NCBI GenBank assembly: GCA_040437565.1
Contig: JBDOQK010000004.1
Span: 1 to 64,000, forward strand
Direction: 5' to 3'
DNA from: Albugo candida
Taxonomy: Eukaryota > Oomycota > Peronosporomycetes > Albuginales
Length of the DNA: 64,000 bases
In this document: positions 10,617-21,432 of the stretch, in pieces
Layout of the letters: each line of letters begins with the position of its first letter
How positions within the stretch are numbered: the stretch's first letter is position 1
Position numbers and translations under genes: made by a program
The notes under the pieces: model-generated
What the model was told of the DNA's origin: nothing
Databases searched by the model: none
What the model saw: the letters and a program-made list of their open reading frames with translations, nothing else

Positions 10617-11222
10617 CGCCAAAAACGTCAGATTTCTTTGTTACCGTCCGATACACTCGAAATTTATTATATGTGTCGTAGTGTTTGCATATCAATTATT
10701 CTCACTAATTAGTTCAAAAATTGCTTCAAAACTTGACGTTTGTAATCCCACGCTTCAGAGTTGGCTGCTTGTAGTTGTTCATACAATTTACGTATTTCTT
10801 CCTTCAGAGGCTGCATGTCTTCCTGTCGCGCTTTTGTATCGATATGAGCGTGCCATTGATGAAATTTAANNNNNNNNNNNNNNNNNNNNNNNNNNNNNNN
10901 NNNNNNNNNNNNNNNNNNNNNNNNNNNNNNNNNNNNNNNNNNNNNNNNNNNNNNNNNNNNNNNNNNNNNCGCCAAAAACGTCAGATTTCTTTGTTACCGT
11001 CCGATACACTCGAAATTTATTATATGTGTCGTAGTGTTTGCATATCAATTATTCTCACTAATTAGTTCAAAAATTGCTTCAAAACTTGACGTTTGTAATC
11101 CCACGCTTCAGAGTTGGCTGCTTGTAGTTGTTCATACAATTTACGTATTTCTTCCTTCAGAGGCTGCATGTCTTCCTGTCGCGCTTTTGTATCGATATGA
11201 GCGTGCCATTGATGAAATTTAA
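10617..11222. repeat. Duplicated contig ends around gap 10870-10969
   Basis: The 253 bp at 10617-10869 are identical to 10970-11222, separated by exactly 100 N. The copy holds the last exon of the neighbouring coiled-coil gene, so that exon appears twice. This is an assembly artefact, and the gene should be read from the right-hand copy. Confidence 0.92.
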
Positions 11223-12461
11223 CGCCCTTGCGCGTTGTCTGCGTACAAGAAAGTTTTTTTTTGTTAGTCACGACATGAGCCTATGATCCTATGATCCTAC
11301 CATCATCGCTCGCAGTACGTTTGCCAGTCGCTCGGCACCAAGCATACGGTTCCAGAAGCTGGATGTATGTTGATGTTTCCTATATATTTCCAAAAGCTGT
11401 ACATTGCTTCTCCAAAGGTGGAATCGGCGCTGAAGTCGTCTTTGATTTCCATACTTGAGCAAACGAGTGATCTGATGTATTTTGTCGCAGCTTGCTAGCG
11501 ATTGCTTTGTTGGTCGAACTTGCCATCGTATAAAAGCGGAATAAACACTTCGTTGGTCAATACTATGTCGAAGTAGAATCAATTTACGGAGACTTTCTGT
11601 GCGACGGGATCGCATCATCTCAACTTGCAGCCGTACCACGACGTCCTCGAGCTGCTGGATGCTCAGATTGCTTTGATCGAGTCCATTTGCTATAATAGAG
11701 TTTTCGCCAGTCAAATGGCTGTCATCATTCTCAGAGCTTTTGCTGACCGCCTCCTGTTCTTTGCTTGCTCGTACAATTTCGGGGTGCCTTAAATTACTCA
11801 AAGTAGCGGTGTCAAGTGGATCTGAAGTAAGAGGTTACATTGATGGGATAAAAGTCATAAAAAAAATTGCAGTACCTTTTTTAGTGTAAAAGCTTCCATC
11901 GCGATAACAAGTTGCATCTTTCTTTTTGGCGTTAATTAGCGTCACTTGATGCTCCAATTTCATCGCTTTACACATTGCATTCTTCCGTGCAAGCTCTATT
12001 TCTTGGTAACCCAGCTCTAATTCATGGACTTTCTTCTCTAACTCTACTATTGTGGTATTTTTTTCACTACATTCCAAAATCTTCCGCTCATTTTGAGCTT
12101 GTAGTTCTTCCAATGACTGACTCAGCTTGCTTAATGCGAGTTCCAAGAGCTCAATTCGACGTTTTTTTGACGCAAGTTTTGATTTTTGCAGATACGTTTT
12201 TTCCCTAAGTAGCTCATTTTCATCTTCCAACTCTTTTCTATCTATCTCAAGTGTCATGACATATTGAGCAGGCTCGTCAGCACCAATTGCTTCGACTTTT
12301 TCCTTTTGTGTCTCCTCACCATCCAATGTGTTTTTATCAGTGTTGTAATAGAAAAAATATTCAGCATTAGTGTTTTTATTGTCCTTATCATCGATATTGC
12401 TGATCATCCCCTTCTCTGCTCGAATACTGGGTAATGGCATGCGTCCACCAGGATGGCTCAT
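11062..12461 (-). CDS. Coiled-coil protein with F-x-x-W (SFI1-like) motifs, 427 aa
   Basis: Three exons (12461-11876, 11821-11301, 11238-11062) join in frame with 54- and 62-nt introns. Residues about 70-175 form a strong coiled coil (ELEDENELLREKTYLQKSKL, then LEKKVHELELGYQEIELARK). The second half contains three spaced motifs, AFIRWQ, RFHLWRS and KFHQWHAH. These resemble the hydrophobic-x-x-W core of SFI1/centrin-binding repeats, and a short coiled coil follows (LKEEIRKLYEQLQAANSEAW). This suggests a centrosome/basal-body or cytoskeletal scaffold, which oomycetes with flagellated zoospores would need. No family name can be given. The second intron contains a short direct repeat of atgatccta. 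Confidence 0.8.
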
Positions 12462-12602
12462 TTTAGTGTCTTTTGAAGATCGCTAATGCAGCTATGTGTA
12501 TGATTGGTTTATAAGGAGGTTGTTCCGAGTTGATTGGTGAATAGCACTGTAGTAAATGATAAGTCCTATGTGGCGATTTTGTGAATTGTTACAGCAAATA
12601 TG

Positions 12603-12702
12603 NNNNNNNNNNNNNNNNNNNNNNNNNNNNNNNNNNNNNNNNNNNNNNNNNNNNNNNNNNNNNNNNNNNNNNNNNNNNNNNNNNNNNNNNNNNNNNNNNN
12701 NN
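12603..12702. other. Assembly gap (100 N) with 16-bp duplicated flank
   Basis: tgttacagcaaatatg ends at 12602 and is repeated at 12703-12718, so the gap is probably a missed overlap. Confidence 0.85.
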
Positions 12703-12796
12703 TGTTACAGCAAATATGATACATCGAATAGCTGACTTATAGAATCGTTCTGCGAGTTTATGTATTTAGATGACTTTGATGCGTTCTTTGTCTAGG

Positions 12797-13004
12797 ATGG
12801 AAGCTGCTTTGAAGGTTTCTGACGTCGTCTGCAGGCTTTATAATCACTAACAAAGGTGCTGCAACGCGCGTTATAGTATTTGACTGCACGCGAAGATGAA
12901 GTGGAAGACGAATATGAGGTGAGTTTAGTGAGATGGTTTTGTAGGCATTCTCATTTCTGAACCGATTTCAAATTGTATTGATGCAGAGAAAGCGCTTGTA
13001 TTGA
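12797..13004 (+). CDS. Possible tiny spliced gene, unidentified
   Basis: Exons 12797-12814, 12877-12918 and 12987-13004 have good borders (AAG|GTTTCT...TTATAG, GAG|GTGAGT...ATGCAG). They join to MEAALK-YLTAREDEVEDEYE-RKRLY and a stop, 25 codons. The acidic stretch and the GTGAGT donor look real, but a 25-residue product is more likely the end of a larger gene whose upstream exons I could not identify, or a chance set of signals. The unspliced reading from 12797 (EAALKVSDVVCRLYNH) recalls part of SRP9, but the rest of that family is absent. Confidence 0.2.
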
Positions 13005-13186
13005 GTTGAATTGACTTTAACCTGTATGGCTCTCTGTGCTTCGTTCATCAGCGATGTCGTTACATAAACTCACAACTCCTGCTTCAGTGTACTTTCGAAT
13101 GATAAATAAACAAAAATCACGCTTCGTAATTACAAGTGCTAGCATTGACTCACTTAGGAATGTCAAACTATAATCGAAATATCACT

Positions 13187-14206
13187 CAAATGTGTACACC
13201 TGTAATACTCGTACACATAGCCAAGACAATCAAAGAAGTAAAAGGTATCTTTATCAAATCATGGTGATAACACAAGATTGATAGATTCAAGCTGCTTCCC
13301 TGCAAAATCAATCGGAATTTTTAAAATGAATTCGCGTCCAACATCGTTACAATAATTTCTCTTGCTGCTTTTCCATACTTAAATTGCGATGGCTAGGTTC
13401 AATCACATCACCTCGTGTTGCGCATTTGGTTATCCGTGTACTCTTGTAACTCGACAGGGTTGCCTTTTTCGGCTCTTTAGTTGTCACGACCGTGAGTAGG
13501 TCATTTCCACGCACTGTGTGTAGTAATGTGTAGAAGCTACGATCCAAAACTGACCATTGTGCGAGATCTGTTGCGCACCCGTATGACTAGAAAGTTTGGT
13601 TGAAAAATTCATATAGTTTAGTTCCCTGTATCTTTCCGATCAATTGNNNNNNNNNNNNNNNNNNNNNNNNNNNNNNNNNNNNNNNNNNNNNNNNNNNNNN
13701 NNNNNNNNNNNNNNNNNNNNNNNNNNNNNNNNNNNNNNNNNNNNNNCAAATGTGTACACCTGTAATACTCGTACACATAGCCAAGACAATCAAAGAAGTA
13801 AAAGGTATCTTTATCAAATCATGGTGATAACACAAGATTGATAGATTCAAGCTGCTTCCCTGCAAAATCAATCGGAATTTTTAAAATGAATTCGCGTCCA
13901 ACATCGTTACAATAATTTCTCTTGCTGCTTTTCCATACTTAAATTGCGATGGCTAGGTTCAATCACATCACCTCGTGTTGCGCATTTGGTTATCCGTGTA
14001 CTCTTGTAACTCGACAGGGTTGCCTTTTTCGGCTCTTTAGTTGTCACGACCGTGAGTAGGTCATTTCCACGCACTGTGTGTAGTAATGTGTAGAAGCTAC
14101 GATCCAAAACTGACCATTGTGCGAGATCTGTTGCGCACCCGTATGACTAGAAAGTTTGGTTGAAAAATTCATATAGTTTAGTTCCCTGTATCTTTCCGAT
14201 CAATTG
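13187..14206. repeat. Duplicated contig ends around gap 13647-13746
   Basis: The 460 bp at 13187-13646 are identical to 13747-14206 across a 100-N run. The copied segment contains the last codons of the XPF gene and the frame following it. The left copy is an artefact and not a second gene end. Confidence 0.93.
13847..14146 (-). CDS. Unidentified coding-like segment directly after the XPF stop
   Basis: Immediately after, and in the same frame as, the XPF TAG stop, the minus strand stays open for 86 codons (SYGCATDLAQWSVLDRSFYT, then RGNDLLTVVTTKEPKKATLS). The only in-frame ATG is near the end (MEKQQEKLL). A good 51-nt intron (13910-13860, ATT|GTAACG...TTGCAG) would extend it to KQQEKLLEAA and a stop. 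A start at ATG GTC A, spliced over 37 nt, would give MVMRGNDLLTVV. This looks like a real exon, but of what gene is unclear: a separate small gene, an alternative XPF 3' end, or readthrough. Confidence 0.35.
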
Positions 14207-17171
14207 CGTACACTGTTCCAAAGAGAAATTACTCAACTCCGCCAGAGTTTTCACCCGACTGAGCACGCGGCGATAGTTGTGTTGTGTGATTCCGGGCAGC
14301 TTCTGCAAAATCTCAACCGACGAAACATTATAAAAGGTCTCAGCTTGAGCGAATCCTGTTTGTTCCATTTTCTTGATGGATTCAAGAGTGTTGATATCCG
14401 TATCTATGGCACCGCTTTCAAGGTCTACCCCAGAGCCGACCGCTGCTGCCACCTTCACATCCGGCTCTTCTAAATTTCTTTTGATTGCTTTGAATAGGTC
14501 AACGGTTGCATGTGGTGATCGAGACCAAAGCAATCGCAATGTTGGAAAATGGACGAGCAGCAAGACCAATTTTGAAATAATGTTGGACGCGGATATCGTA
14601 TTCGTAATTTCCGATTGATCCTGGAGCGCAAAAGCTTTTTTTTCTGAAAATTCAATCAAGACTACTGGAATCTTATAATGTTTGATGATTTGTTCGACTT
14701 GATTGTACAAACGTCCTGAATTCAACGAACCAAACAAGTCGCTCACACTTTTACGTTCGATACAAATTGTAGGTGAAAGTATATAGTCGCCAACTTCGAG
14801 TGTAACCGGTATAACCTTCAATGCCTCTTTGTGCAGCATCGAGGGTAACGCACTTCGGAATTCACGAATGTCAACTATAACCTGATATGAATATTTCTTG
14901 AGTCTTTGATTGGCTCGGCCACCAGTACGCGTATCCATGCTGTATGCATGTGAGTGATGTTGTGATCGTAACTTCACATCCAAAGGTACGTCTATGGTTG
15001 CACTCGGTATCACTAGGTGCGCTTTCTGATGTATCAATCTCTCAAAAGCCGATTTCTCCTGAGCAATTTCTTGAAGGTACATTTTCTCTTCCACACTTTC
15101 ATGATACAGCATAAAGTACACTTCCATGCTTACGTCCTGTGATGCGTGAAACATCTCCAGCTCACGAATGAAGGTCATGTTTGGATCGTATAGTATCACA
15201 GCTCTCGGTAGCAGCCGATACAAAAAAGATAGTGTGTCTTGTCCATTCTGTAAAACTTGATCGTACGAATAAATCAATACTTCTTTGTCAGGTTGATTTA
15301 ACTGAAACACAGACTCACGTATATCATCACTTGAGACAGTTGAAAACGACGATGATTTTAAACGTTTTACTCGCTCCTGACGCTGTTGATCCCGTTTTGT
15401 GGTCCACTTTGAGACCGTGTGAGTTGGTACCACATTCGAAGCATTACTTGGATGTGACTCTGAGTACAAAGACTTGCGATCTTGTTGCACCGAATTTAGG
15501 AAATTGTTGTGTGCCAATTGTACCTCACCAAACTTGCGTGCGTACTGTATCAGTAATTGCTGTTCCAGGCCTAAAGACGACTCTTTTGATCGCTTTCCCA
15601 GTTTGCGCCTGATAAATGCTTCTTTCCGCTTCGCATACTGTCCAAATTGTTGCCTCATCATTTCTTTCCCTCCTAGGCTCAAAAATTTGAGCAATTGTGT
15701 GCGTGTGCGATCATCTTTAACCATGACCAAAACATTTCCTTCACCGAAAAAAGTGTGTGACTTTTTTTCTTTTTCTCGCTCCATTTCGATTTCGCCGAGA
15801 GTTTGCGCAAGGGTTTCCCATTTTGGATTGCATTCCAGTGTCAGGTTCAAGTCCACATGTTCGATACTTTTAGGTTGAGTAACCTTTGCCGCACCACGTC
15901 CTCGTGAATTGATCAATTTTCCTGTACTCTTGTCGACAACTTGGAATACACGTTCTTTTGCTGCAGTATATAGCATATCAGCTGCTTCAGTAAATAGCCA
16001 TGGTGATGGAACTCGTTGCTGACCAATCACTGTTTCGTGATTAAGTAGAAAATCGTAAAAGGAAATAGCATCATAGGACGGTAAGTATCCCAATAGTTGT
16101 CGTAGTGTTCCCAGATCACTAACAAGCTGTTTGGTTTTCACTGAGAGCTNNNNNNNNNNNNNNNNNNNNNNNNNNNNNNNNNNNNNNNNNNNNNNNNNNN
16201 NNNNNNNNNNNNNNNNNNNNNNNNNNNNNNNNNNNNNNNNNNNNNNNNNAGTATCCCAATAGTTGTCGTAGTGTTCCCAGATCACTAACAAGCTGTTTGG
16301 TTTTCACTGAGAGCTTGTGCCAACTCGGGTCCAGCTGTCGTCGGATAACAGAAAGGAAACTCCTTTCCATCACTGAGTCCATAGAAAGTTCAATATCACC
16401 TAAATATCTGGTACTCCGTTGTATTTCTTTCAATGTCGCCTCAATTGCCACCAATATCGCTTCCTCTATAGTTTTCATTGGTTCTGTTTTTTCCACTGCA
16501 ATCTCATAGACAGTTGGCTGTCTCACTTCAAAGCAGCGGTGAATCATGACATGAAAACGAGGATATAGTATAACTCTACGAAGATATAGATTCCTCAGTG
16601 CCTGTTCCATGCGACTGAAGCCAGAAGACAGAGCCACCGAGTCATCCGAAAAAGCTTTTACGAATCCAACGCGATTTTGCTCGCGGTAAAGACGTAGCGC
16701 GAAAGCCTCAATAGAAGTCTCTGTGACGCGATGTGCGTCATAGACCAGAAGTCCGGTCATGCGCTTTGATTCTAATCGACTCAGAAGAAAATCGACGACT
16801 AAAATTCTTGACGTGATGAAAAAGCATCCACCTATTTTGTACAATTGCGTGCGGTCTTGCACGGATGTTTTAGCATCGATGACTTTTGGTAGTGACTGAA
16901 TTGCCACTCCACGCGATAAAAGTATCTGATTTATATTAACCGCATGATCATTCATGTTTAGACATAGCACAAAATGCTGAGGCGAGCAATGCATTCGTAT
17001 AAAATAAGTCACAATGCGAGACAAGCCCAATCCTTTGCCCATAACAAGCAACGCATCCTGATCGTACAATTCCTCGAATATGTCTTTTTCAAAAGGCAGC
17101 CATTTTCGAAACGAGTTACTGTCTTCCTTTGTTATGGATTCGAAATCAGATCCGTTGGTCTCTTCGGTCAT
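14147..17171 (-). CDS. ERCC4: XPF/ERCC4/RAD1-type structure-specific DNA repair endonuclease
   Basis: An intronless frame. Collapsing the false 166 bp at the internal gap gives 952 aa, close to the 900-1000 aa usual for XPF. The N-terminal inactive SF2 helicase-like half shows FEKDIFEELYDQDALLVMGK and LLVYDAHRVTETSIEAFALR (the family's degenerate DEAH region). The C-terminal ERCC4 nuclease shows VIVDIREFRSALP and the metal-binding GDYILSPTICIERKSVSDL (GDxnERKx3D), followed by SGRLYNQVEQI. A helix-hairpin-helix pair near the end (LQKLPGITQHNYRRVLSRV, ending KLYEFFNQTF) matches the ERCC1-binding (HhH)2 domain. XPF-ERCC1 cuts 5' of lesions in nucleotide excision repair and acts in interstrand crosslink repair and recombination. 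All catalytic residues I can check are present. Confidence 0.96.
16084..16315. repeat. Duplicated contig ends around gap 16150-16249
   Basis: The 66 bp at 16084-16149 are repeated exactly at 16250-16315 inside the XPF gene. Removing 66 + 100 bp restores one continuous reading frame of 953 codons, which confirms this is an artefact. Confidence 0.95.
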
Positions 17172-17285
17172 CGACGCCTTTTAAAGTACGAATCCTTTTT
17201 ATCCTAATCAAGTGTGTGCTTCCTACTCATCCACACCATATGCACCTCAAGTGTAACCGAGAACACTACTTTTGAATTCCAGGAA

Positions 17286-18916
17286 ATGCATAGTGCTGGT
17301 CCAATTGTGGTCTATGTCGGTATGGGAATGGCGGTCGTTGCCTCATTGAGCATCACTGCTCGTAAACGTAACTTATGGCATGCAATTCAGTCGAAATTTG
17401 CACGACAGCGGCGGCAATCACACGCAAATTGCATGCGCTCATTGTCTGGTACGACGAATGATTGCTCATCTATGACATCTCCAAATCAAGCAAGAAAAGA
17501 TGGCCAGGAATCTGAAACGAACAAAGATCGACCTATCTTAATTCCTTGTGTTTGCGAGCGAGCTCAGATCGACTCTGCGCAGCTTTCTACCAAAAAAATC
17601 ACCATCGTTCAGGTGCCTGTGACTTAGTGGGAAGAATAATGCACAAAAAGTCATTCAATTCCGTTTAGTTTAACATTTTGGCCAGGAATTTGGCGTCCCG
17701 AACACATTTTCCGTACGTCATCGAGTCAAGCCTTGCGTGGGACAGTCGGAAAAAGATCCTATTGCGACAGCTGGAAGTATTAGATGCTGATATTTTGTGC
17801 CTGGAAGAGCTCAGTGATTACTGGACGTATGTTCAATTTTGTGTCATCGAACAGTAGACATAATGAATCTTGTTGTGGAGTAGCTTTTTCAAAGTAGAAT
17901 TGGGTGAACGCGGGTATGATAGTGTCTACGTGAAGCGTCCATCTATCCACGTGTCGAATTGGTCTGGGGAAAAGAAGCAAGACGGCTGTGGAATATTCTT
18001 TAAGTAAGTACACAACTACTCGCACAAGTTTTGAAACGTAAAAGCTGCTTCACAGAAAAGATAAATTCGAGCTAAAAGAGTGCGAGTCAATCAACTTCCA
18101 TGATACGCATGATCGTGTGGCTATATTGGCTCTCTTAAGGTCGAAGCATTTTGCACAGCTCTTTCTGGTCGGCTGCACGCATCTTTGGTGGAATGCAAAG
18201 TACGTAGCGATCTCTATCAACCGAATTGAGTTTATCGTCTGCAAAATAACAGGAAGGTGGATCATCAGATGGCTGAGCTGTACGAATTTGAAGAGGAAGT
18301 CATTCGCTTGTGTAGCGATATGGAAGACAAGTACCAGCAAGAAATACGTGCTTCCGTCACAGGCGGTCCCAACTTTCCCGTATGCTACTCATCTTTCGAA
18401 TATTGCCACCACGTATCAATTGCTTTCTCACAGGTTATATTATGCGGAGACTTCAACAACACACCGCAATCTGCTGTTTATGATTACATGCACAACTATT
18501 TCTTACAACGACCAAATATCGAAGGTTTACGCGACGAATTTCGTAGTGCATACCGATGGTACTGTGTGAATGAATTGGCAAAACACTCTAAAATTAGCAT
18601 AACAAAAGAAGAGACGGTAGGAGAATTTGAACCTCCTCATACAACAGTCAATTATCGAAGATGTTGGGCTATTGACTATATTTGGTACTCGAGCAGTAAC
18701 CTGGTTCCTTCACGAATTCTTGAAATTCCATCAGAAGCGGTTTTACGCGCAGAGGGAGGCCCACCGGGCTGGTTTGAGCGACTGGCGCATTTGGACACTT
18801 TTCAGAAAAGCGGTCGAGAACAAGAGAGTCAGAATGGAATTCCCAACTCGAAATGCGGTAGTGACCACGTACCGCTTTTAGCAGAACTCGAATTTACAAA
18901 AAATAGTAAAAAGTAA
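17286..18916 (+). CDS. CCR4/nocturnin/Angel-type endonuclease-exonuclease-phosphatase protein, probable deadenylase
   Basis: Six exons (17286-17612, 17669-17826, 17884-18003, 18056-18199, 18253-18379, 18434-18916) join in frame to 452 aa. Family motifs in order: TIVQFNILARNLA, ADILCLEEL (catalytic Glu), GYDSVYVKRP, KKQDGCGIFF, VGCTHLWWN, VILCGDFNNTP, AIDYIWYSS, and SDHVPLLAEL (catalytic Asp-His). These are all hallmarks of Mg-dependent poly(A)-specific nucleases of the CCR4 group. There are no N-terminal leucine-rich repeats, so it is closer to the Angel/nocturnin branch than to CCR4 itself. Residues about 4-22 (GPIVVYVGMGMAVVASLS) are a likely membrane anchor or targeting helix, which is unusual for a cytosolic deadenylase. 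The start is 115 bp from the divergent XPF start. Confidence 0.9.
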
Positions 18917-19017
18917 TTATTCTAAGTTGCGTTTTGACGCACGATGAGTTACACTGCACATTCTATAACGCATTTTATGGAATAATAACATCTCGACATC
19001 TATTTCGCGCTCTAACA

Positions 19018-20733
19018 ATGAACAGCTCTCGCCAATCATCGGCAGACAATGACCAGCTCCTTCCAATCGCAAGTGGGCCACAGCGCCAGTTGAGTCCCGT
19101 TTCACATTTCAAACGTATCCTTTCAAGAGGATACTCGGCAGATTACATGTTTTCTTCACCGGTAGAAAGCAGAAGTGATGCTCCATACACGAATGACGTA
19201 AATAGACAAGAGTCACCCTCATTTTCACGTCTCGTAAGCGCTTCGCAACAGGGGGAGGCTACTGCTGACTGCGCAGGTATGGTGAAAAGTAACGAAGAAC
19301 GCTTGCATGGGTGGCGATTATGGATGCATAATTCACGTCTCCTCGAGTTCATTGGAAGTCTGGTTAGTCTCGCGCTCGCTGGTGTTATCACTCTGACCAC
19401 CATTCATGACCGTACGTAATATTTTATGTAAATATGGTTACACGAGCTGAACATTGTAATGCGGTAGGACCGATTCCACGCGTGGAAATCCAGATCACGC
19501 CCACGCGCACCATATTCGCTCGTGACCCTTCCATTGATGAGAAAAAACTTGGTGAAACATGTACGCATCAATTTTAAATGCACATCACATGTAATCAACC
19601 AATGCTGCACTTCAGTTACTGTCACAGGTCTTATTGTTACCGGAGTAGGAGTATCGCTCGGTACACACGTTTTTGTTGCGTATATATTACCTTACTGCAA
19701 AGCCGCTCGAGTAATACGATACGAATCCCGTGATTTTCTATTGACTCTGGTACAATCGATCAGCCTGAGTGCGCTTTTTACTCAAGTGTTGAAAAATGTN
19801 NNNNNNNNNNNNNNNNNNNNNNNNNNNNNNNNNNNNNNNNNNNNNNNNNNNNNNNNNNNNNNNNNNNNNNNNNNNNNNNNNNNNNNNNNNNNNNNNNNNA
19901 GTTACTGTCACAGGTCTTATTGTTACCGGAGTAGGAGTATCGCTCGGTACACACGTTTTTGTTGCGTATATATTACCTTACTGCAAAGCCGCTCGAGTAA
20001 TACGATACGAATCCCGTGATTTTCTATTGACTCTGGTACAATCGATCAGCCTGAGTGCGCTTTTTACTCAAGTGTTGAAAAATGTCACCGGAAGATTTCG
20101 TCCGTGCTTTTATGACATGTGCGGATGGAATTACAATGTCACTTGGGATGGAATAGAAAATTTGTGCTCATTGCAGAATTGGGAAGACGAGGGACGAAAA
20201 AGTTTTCCGTCTGGACACTCGTCGTTTGCGTGGTCAACCTTATTCCTTCTCACTGTAATGTACACACGATATCCTGACACGATTGTGACCTGATCTTGTC
20301 TTGTGTAGTTGTATCTATTAGGGAGATCACGTTTGGTCAGTGCAGATCGCCAGGATCATGTTTACTTGGGATTGGTTAAAATCGTCATGCTAACATTTTG
20401 CTTCGTCCCGACATTTGTGGCTGCATGGATCTCAGTCACTCGTTCGATTGATAATTGGCATCATTACAGCGATATTTTGGCAGGTAGTCTACTGGGGGCA
20501 GGTGCAGCTGCAGTTACGTATGCTTACAACTACGGTTCCATTTTCAACTGGGACTCAGCTGGACTTCCACTTCAAGAATATCACTTTCGACGTTTGGTAC
20601 GCTAATAGGGTGCCTTAAAGTGTATCAATACTCACTTGCCGTTTCACAGAAACAAGAAAGCGAACTCGTACGGCTAGTTGAAAAATTCAGGAGTGTTTCT
20701 GATCAGACAGCTGATGAGGACCATCCCGTCTGA
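19018..20733 (+). CDS. PAP2-type lipid phosphate phosphatase
   Basis: Five exons (19018-19411, 19468-19560, 19616 or duplicate 19902 to 20254, 20309-20596, 20650-20733) join to 403 aa once the duplicated contig ends are collapsed. The acid-phosphatase signature is complete: KNVTGRFRP, PSGHSSF and, in a later exon, SIDNWHHYSDILAG. About six transmembrane helices flank these motifs. An N-terminal extension of about 110 residues is Ser-rich and probably cytosolic. The enzyme dephosphorylates phosphatidic acid and related lipids, giving diacylglycerol, which the EPT-type enzyme elsewhere in this window uses. The last exon adds a short acidic tail. Confidence 0.93.
19614..20085. repeat. Duplicated contig ends around gap 19800-19899
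   Basis: The 186 bp at 19614-19799 equal 19900-20085 exactly. The doubled part is the start of exon 3 of the PAP2 gene. Using one copy gives the full 404-codon frame. Confidence 0.95.
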
Positions 20734-20952
20734 ATACAACGCCGTCGGTACAAAGTGAATTAAATAGCAAACTGTGATTGGTTGATAATAGATATCGTTG
20801 AATTGGTTGGACGACAGATTGTCTTTCATTTTTGGATTCAGGTAATCGCCAGAGTTCGATCAACTAAATCCTCTGGTACATCCTTTGCTGCTATTTTAAT
20901 GCTCATCAAAGTTTGATCGTGACTTCTGCAGCCCTCGATCCAATCACTCACA

Positions 20953-21369
20953 ATGTCTCTCTTGAACAAGCCGAAAAACCTGGAGCCGGAAAATGTCCCA
21001 ATTCACCGCATTCGAATCACTCTGACCAGTCGAAATGTCAAAAACCTCGAAAAAGGTCAGTTTTCTTCGCATATGTGTGTGTCACTGTACTTTATTCTTG
21101 ATGTTGCAGTGTGTGCGGATCTCAAACGCGGTGCATTGGACAAAAACCTCAAGGTTTCAGGCCCTGTGCGTCTACCAACTAAATTCCTTCGCATCACGAC
21201 GCGTAAGTCACCTTGTGGAGAAGGTACCAACACATGGGATCGCTTTGAAATGAGAATTCACAAACGCATCCTGGATTTACACGCTCCATCCGACGTCGTG
21301 AAGCAGATTACTTCTATCAGTATCGAACCAGGTGTAGAGGTTGAAGTGACCATCGCTGACTCGGCGTAA
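20953..21369 (+). CDS. RPS20: 40S ribosomal protein S20 (uS10)
   Basis: Two exons (20953-21055, 21110-21369) separated by a 54-nt intron encode 120 aa, the normal size. The sequence is very conserved: [58 protein letters not shown] and [19 protein letters not shown]. It is a component of the small ribosomal subunit head. The intron splits the Lys-Val of the ENLEK/VCADL junction. The N terminus ([15 protein letters not shown]) is typical of the family. Confidence 0.98.
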   Translation: MSLLNKPKNLEPENVPIHRIRITLTSRNVKNLEKGQFSSHMCVSLYFILDVAVCADLKRGALDKNLKVSGPVRLPTKFLRITTRKSPCGEGTNTWDRFEMRIHKRILDLHAPSDVVKQITSISIEPGVEVEVTIADSA

Positions 21370-21432
21370 TATAAAGCTGGTAGAACGTAAATTTCCGAAT
21401 AAAAAGCTTGGTACAGGGTTTACAGTCACGTG

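Noticed and set aside
10709-10869. A separate short gene matching the last exon of the coiled-coil protein
   Set aside because: It is the duplicated contig end of exon 3.
12797-12850. Similarity of EAALKVSDVVCRLYNH to the middle of SRP9
   Set aside because: Too short, and the remaining family motifs are not found in any frame nearby.
13187-13646. A second copy of the XPF 3' end and its downstream frame
   Set aside because: Perfect duplicate across a 100-N gap, so not counted as a second gene.
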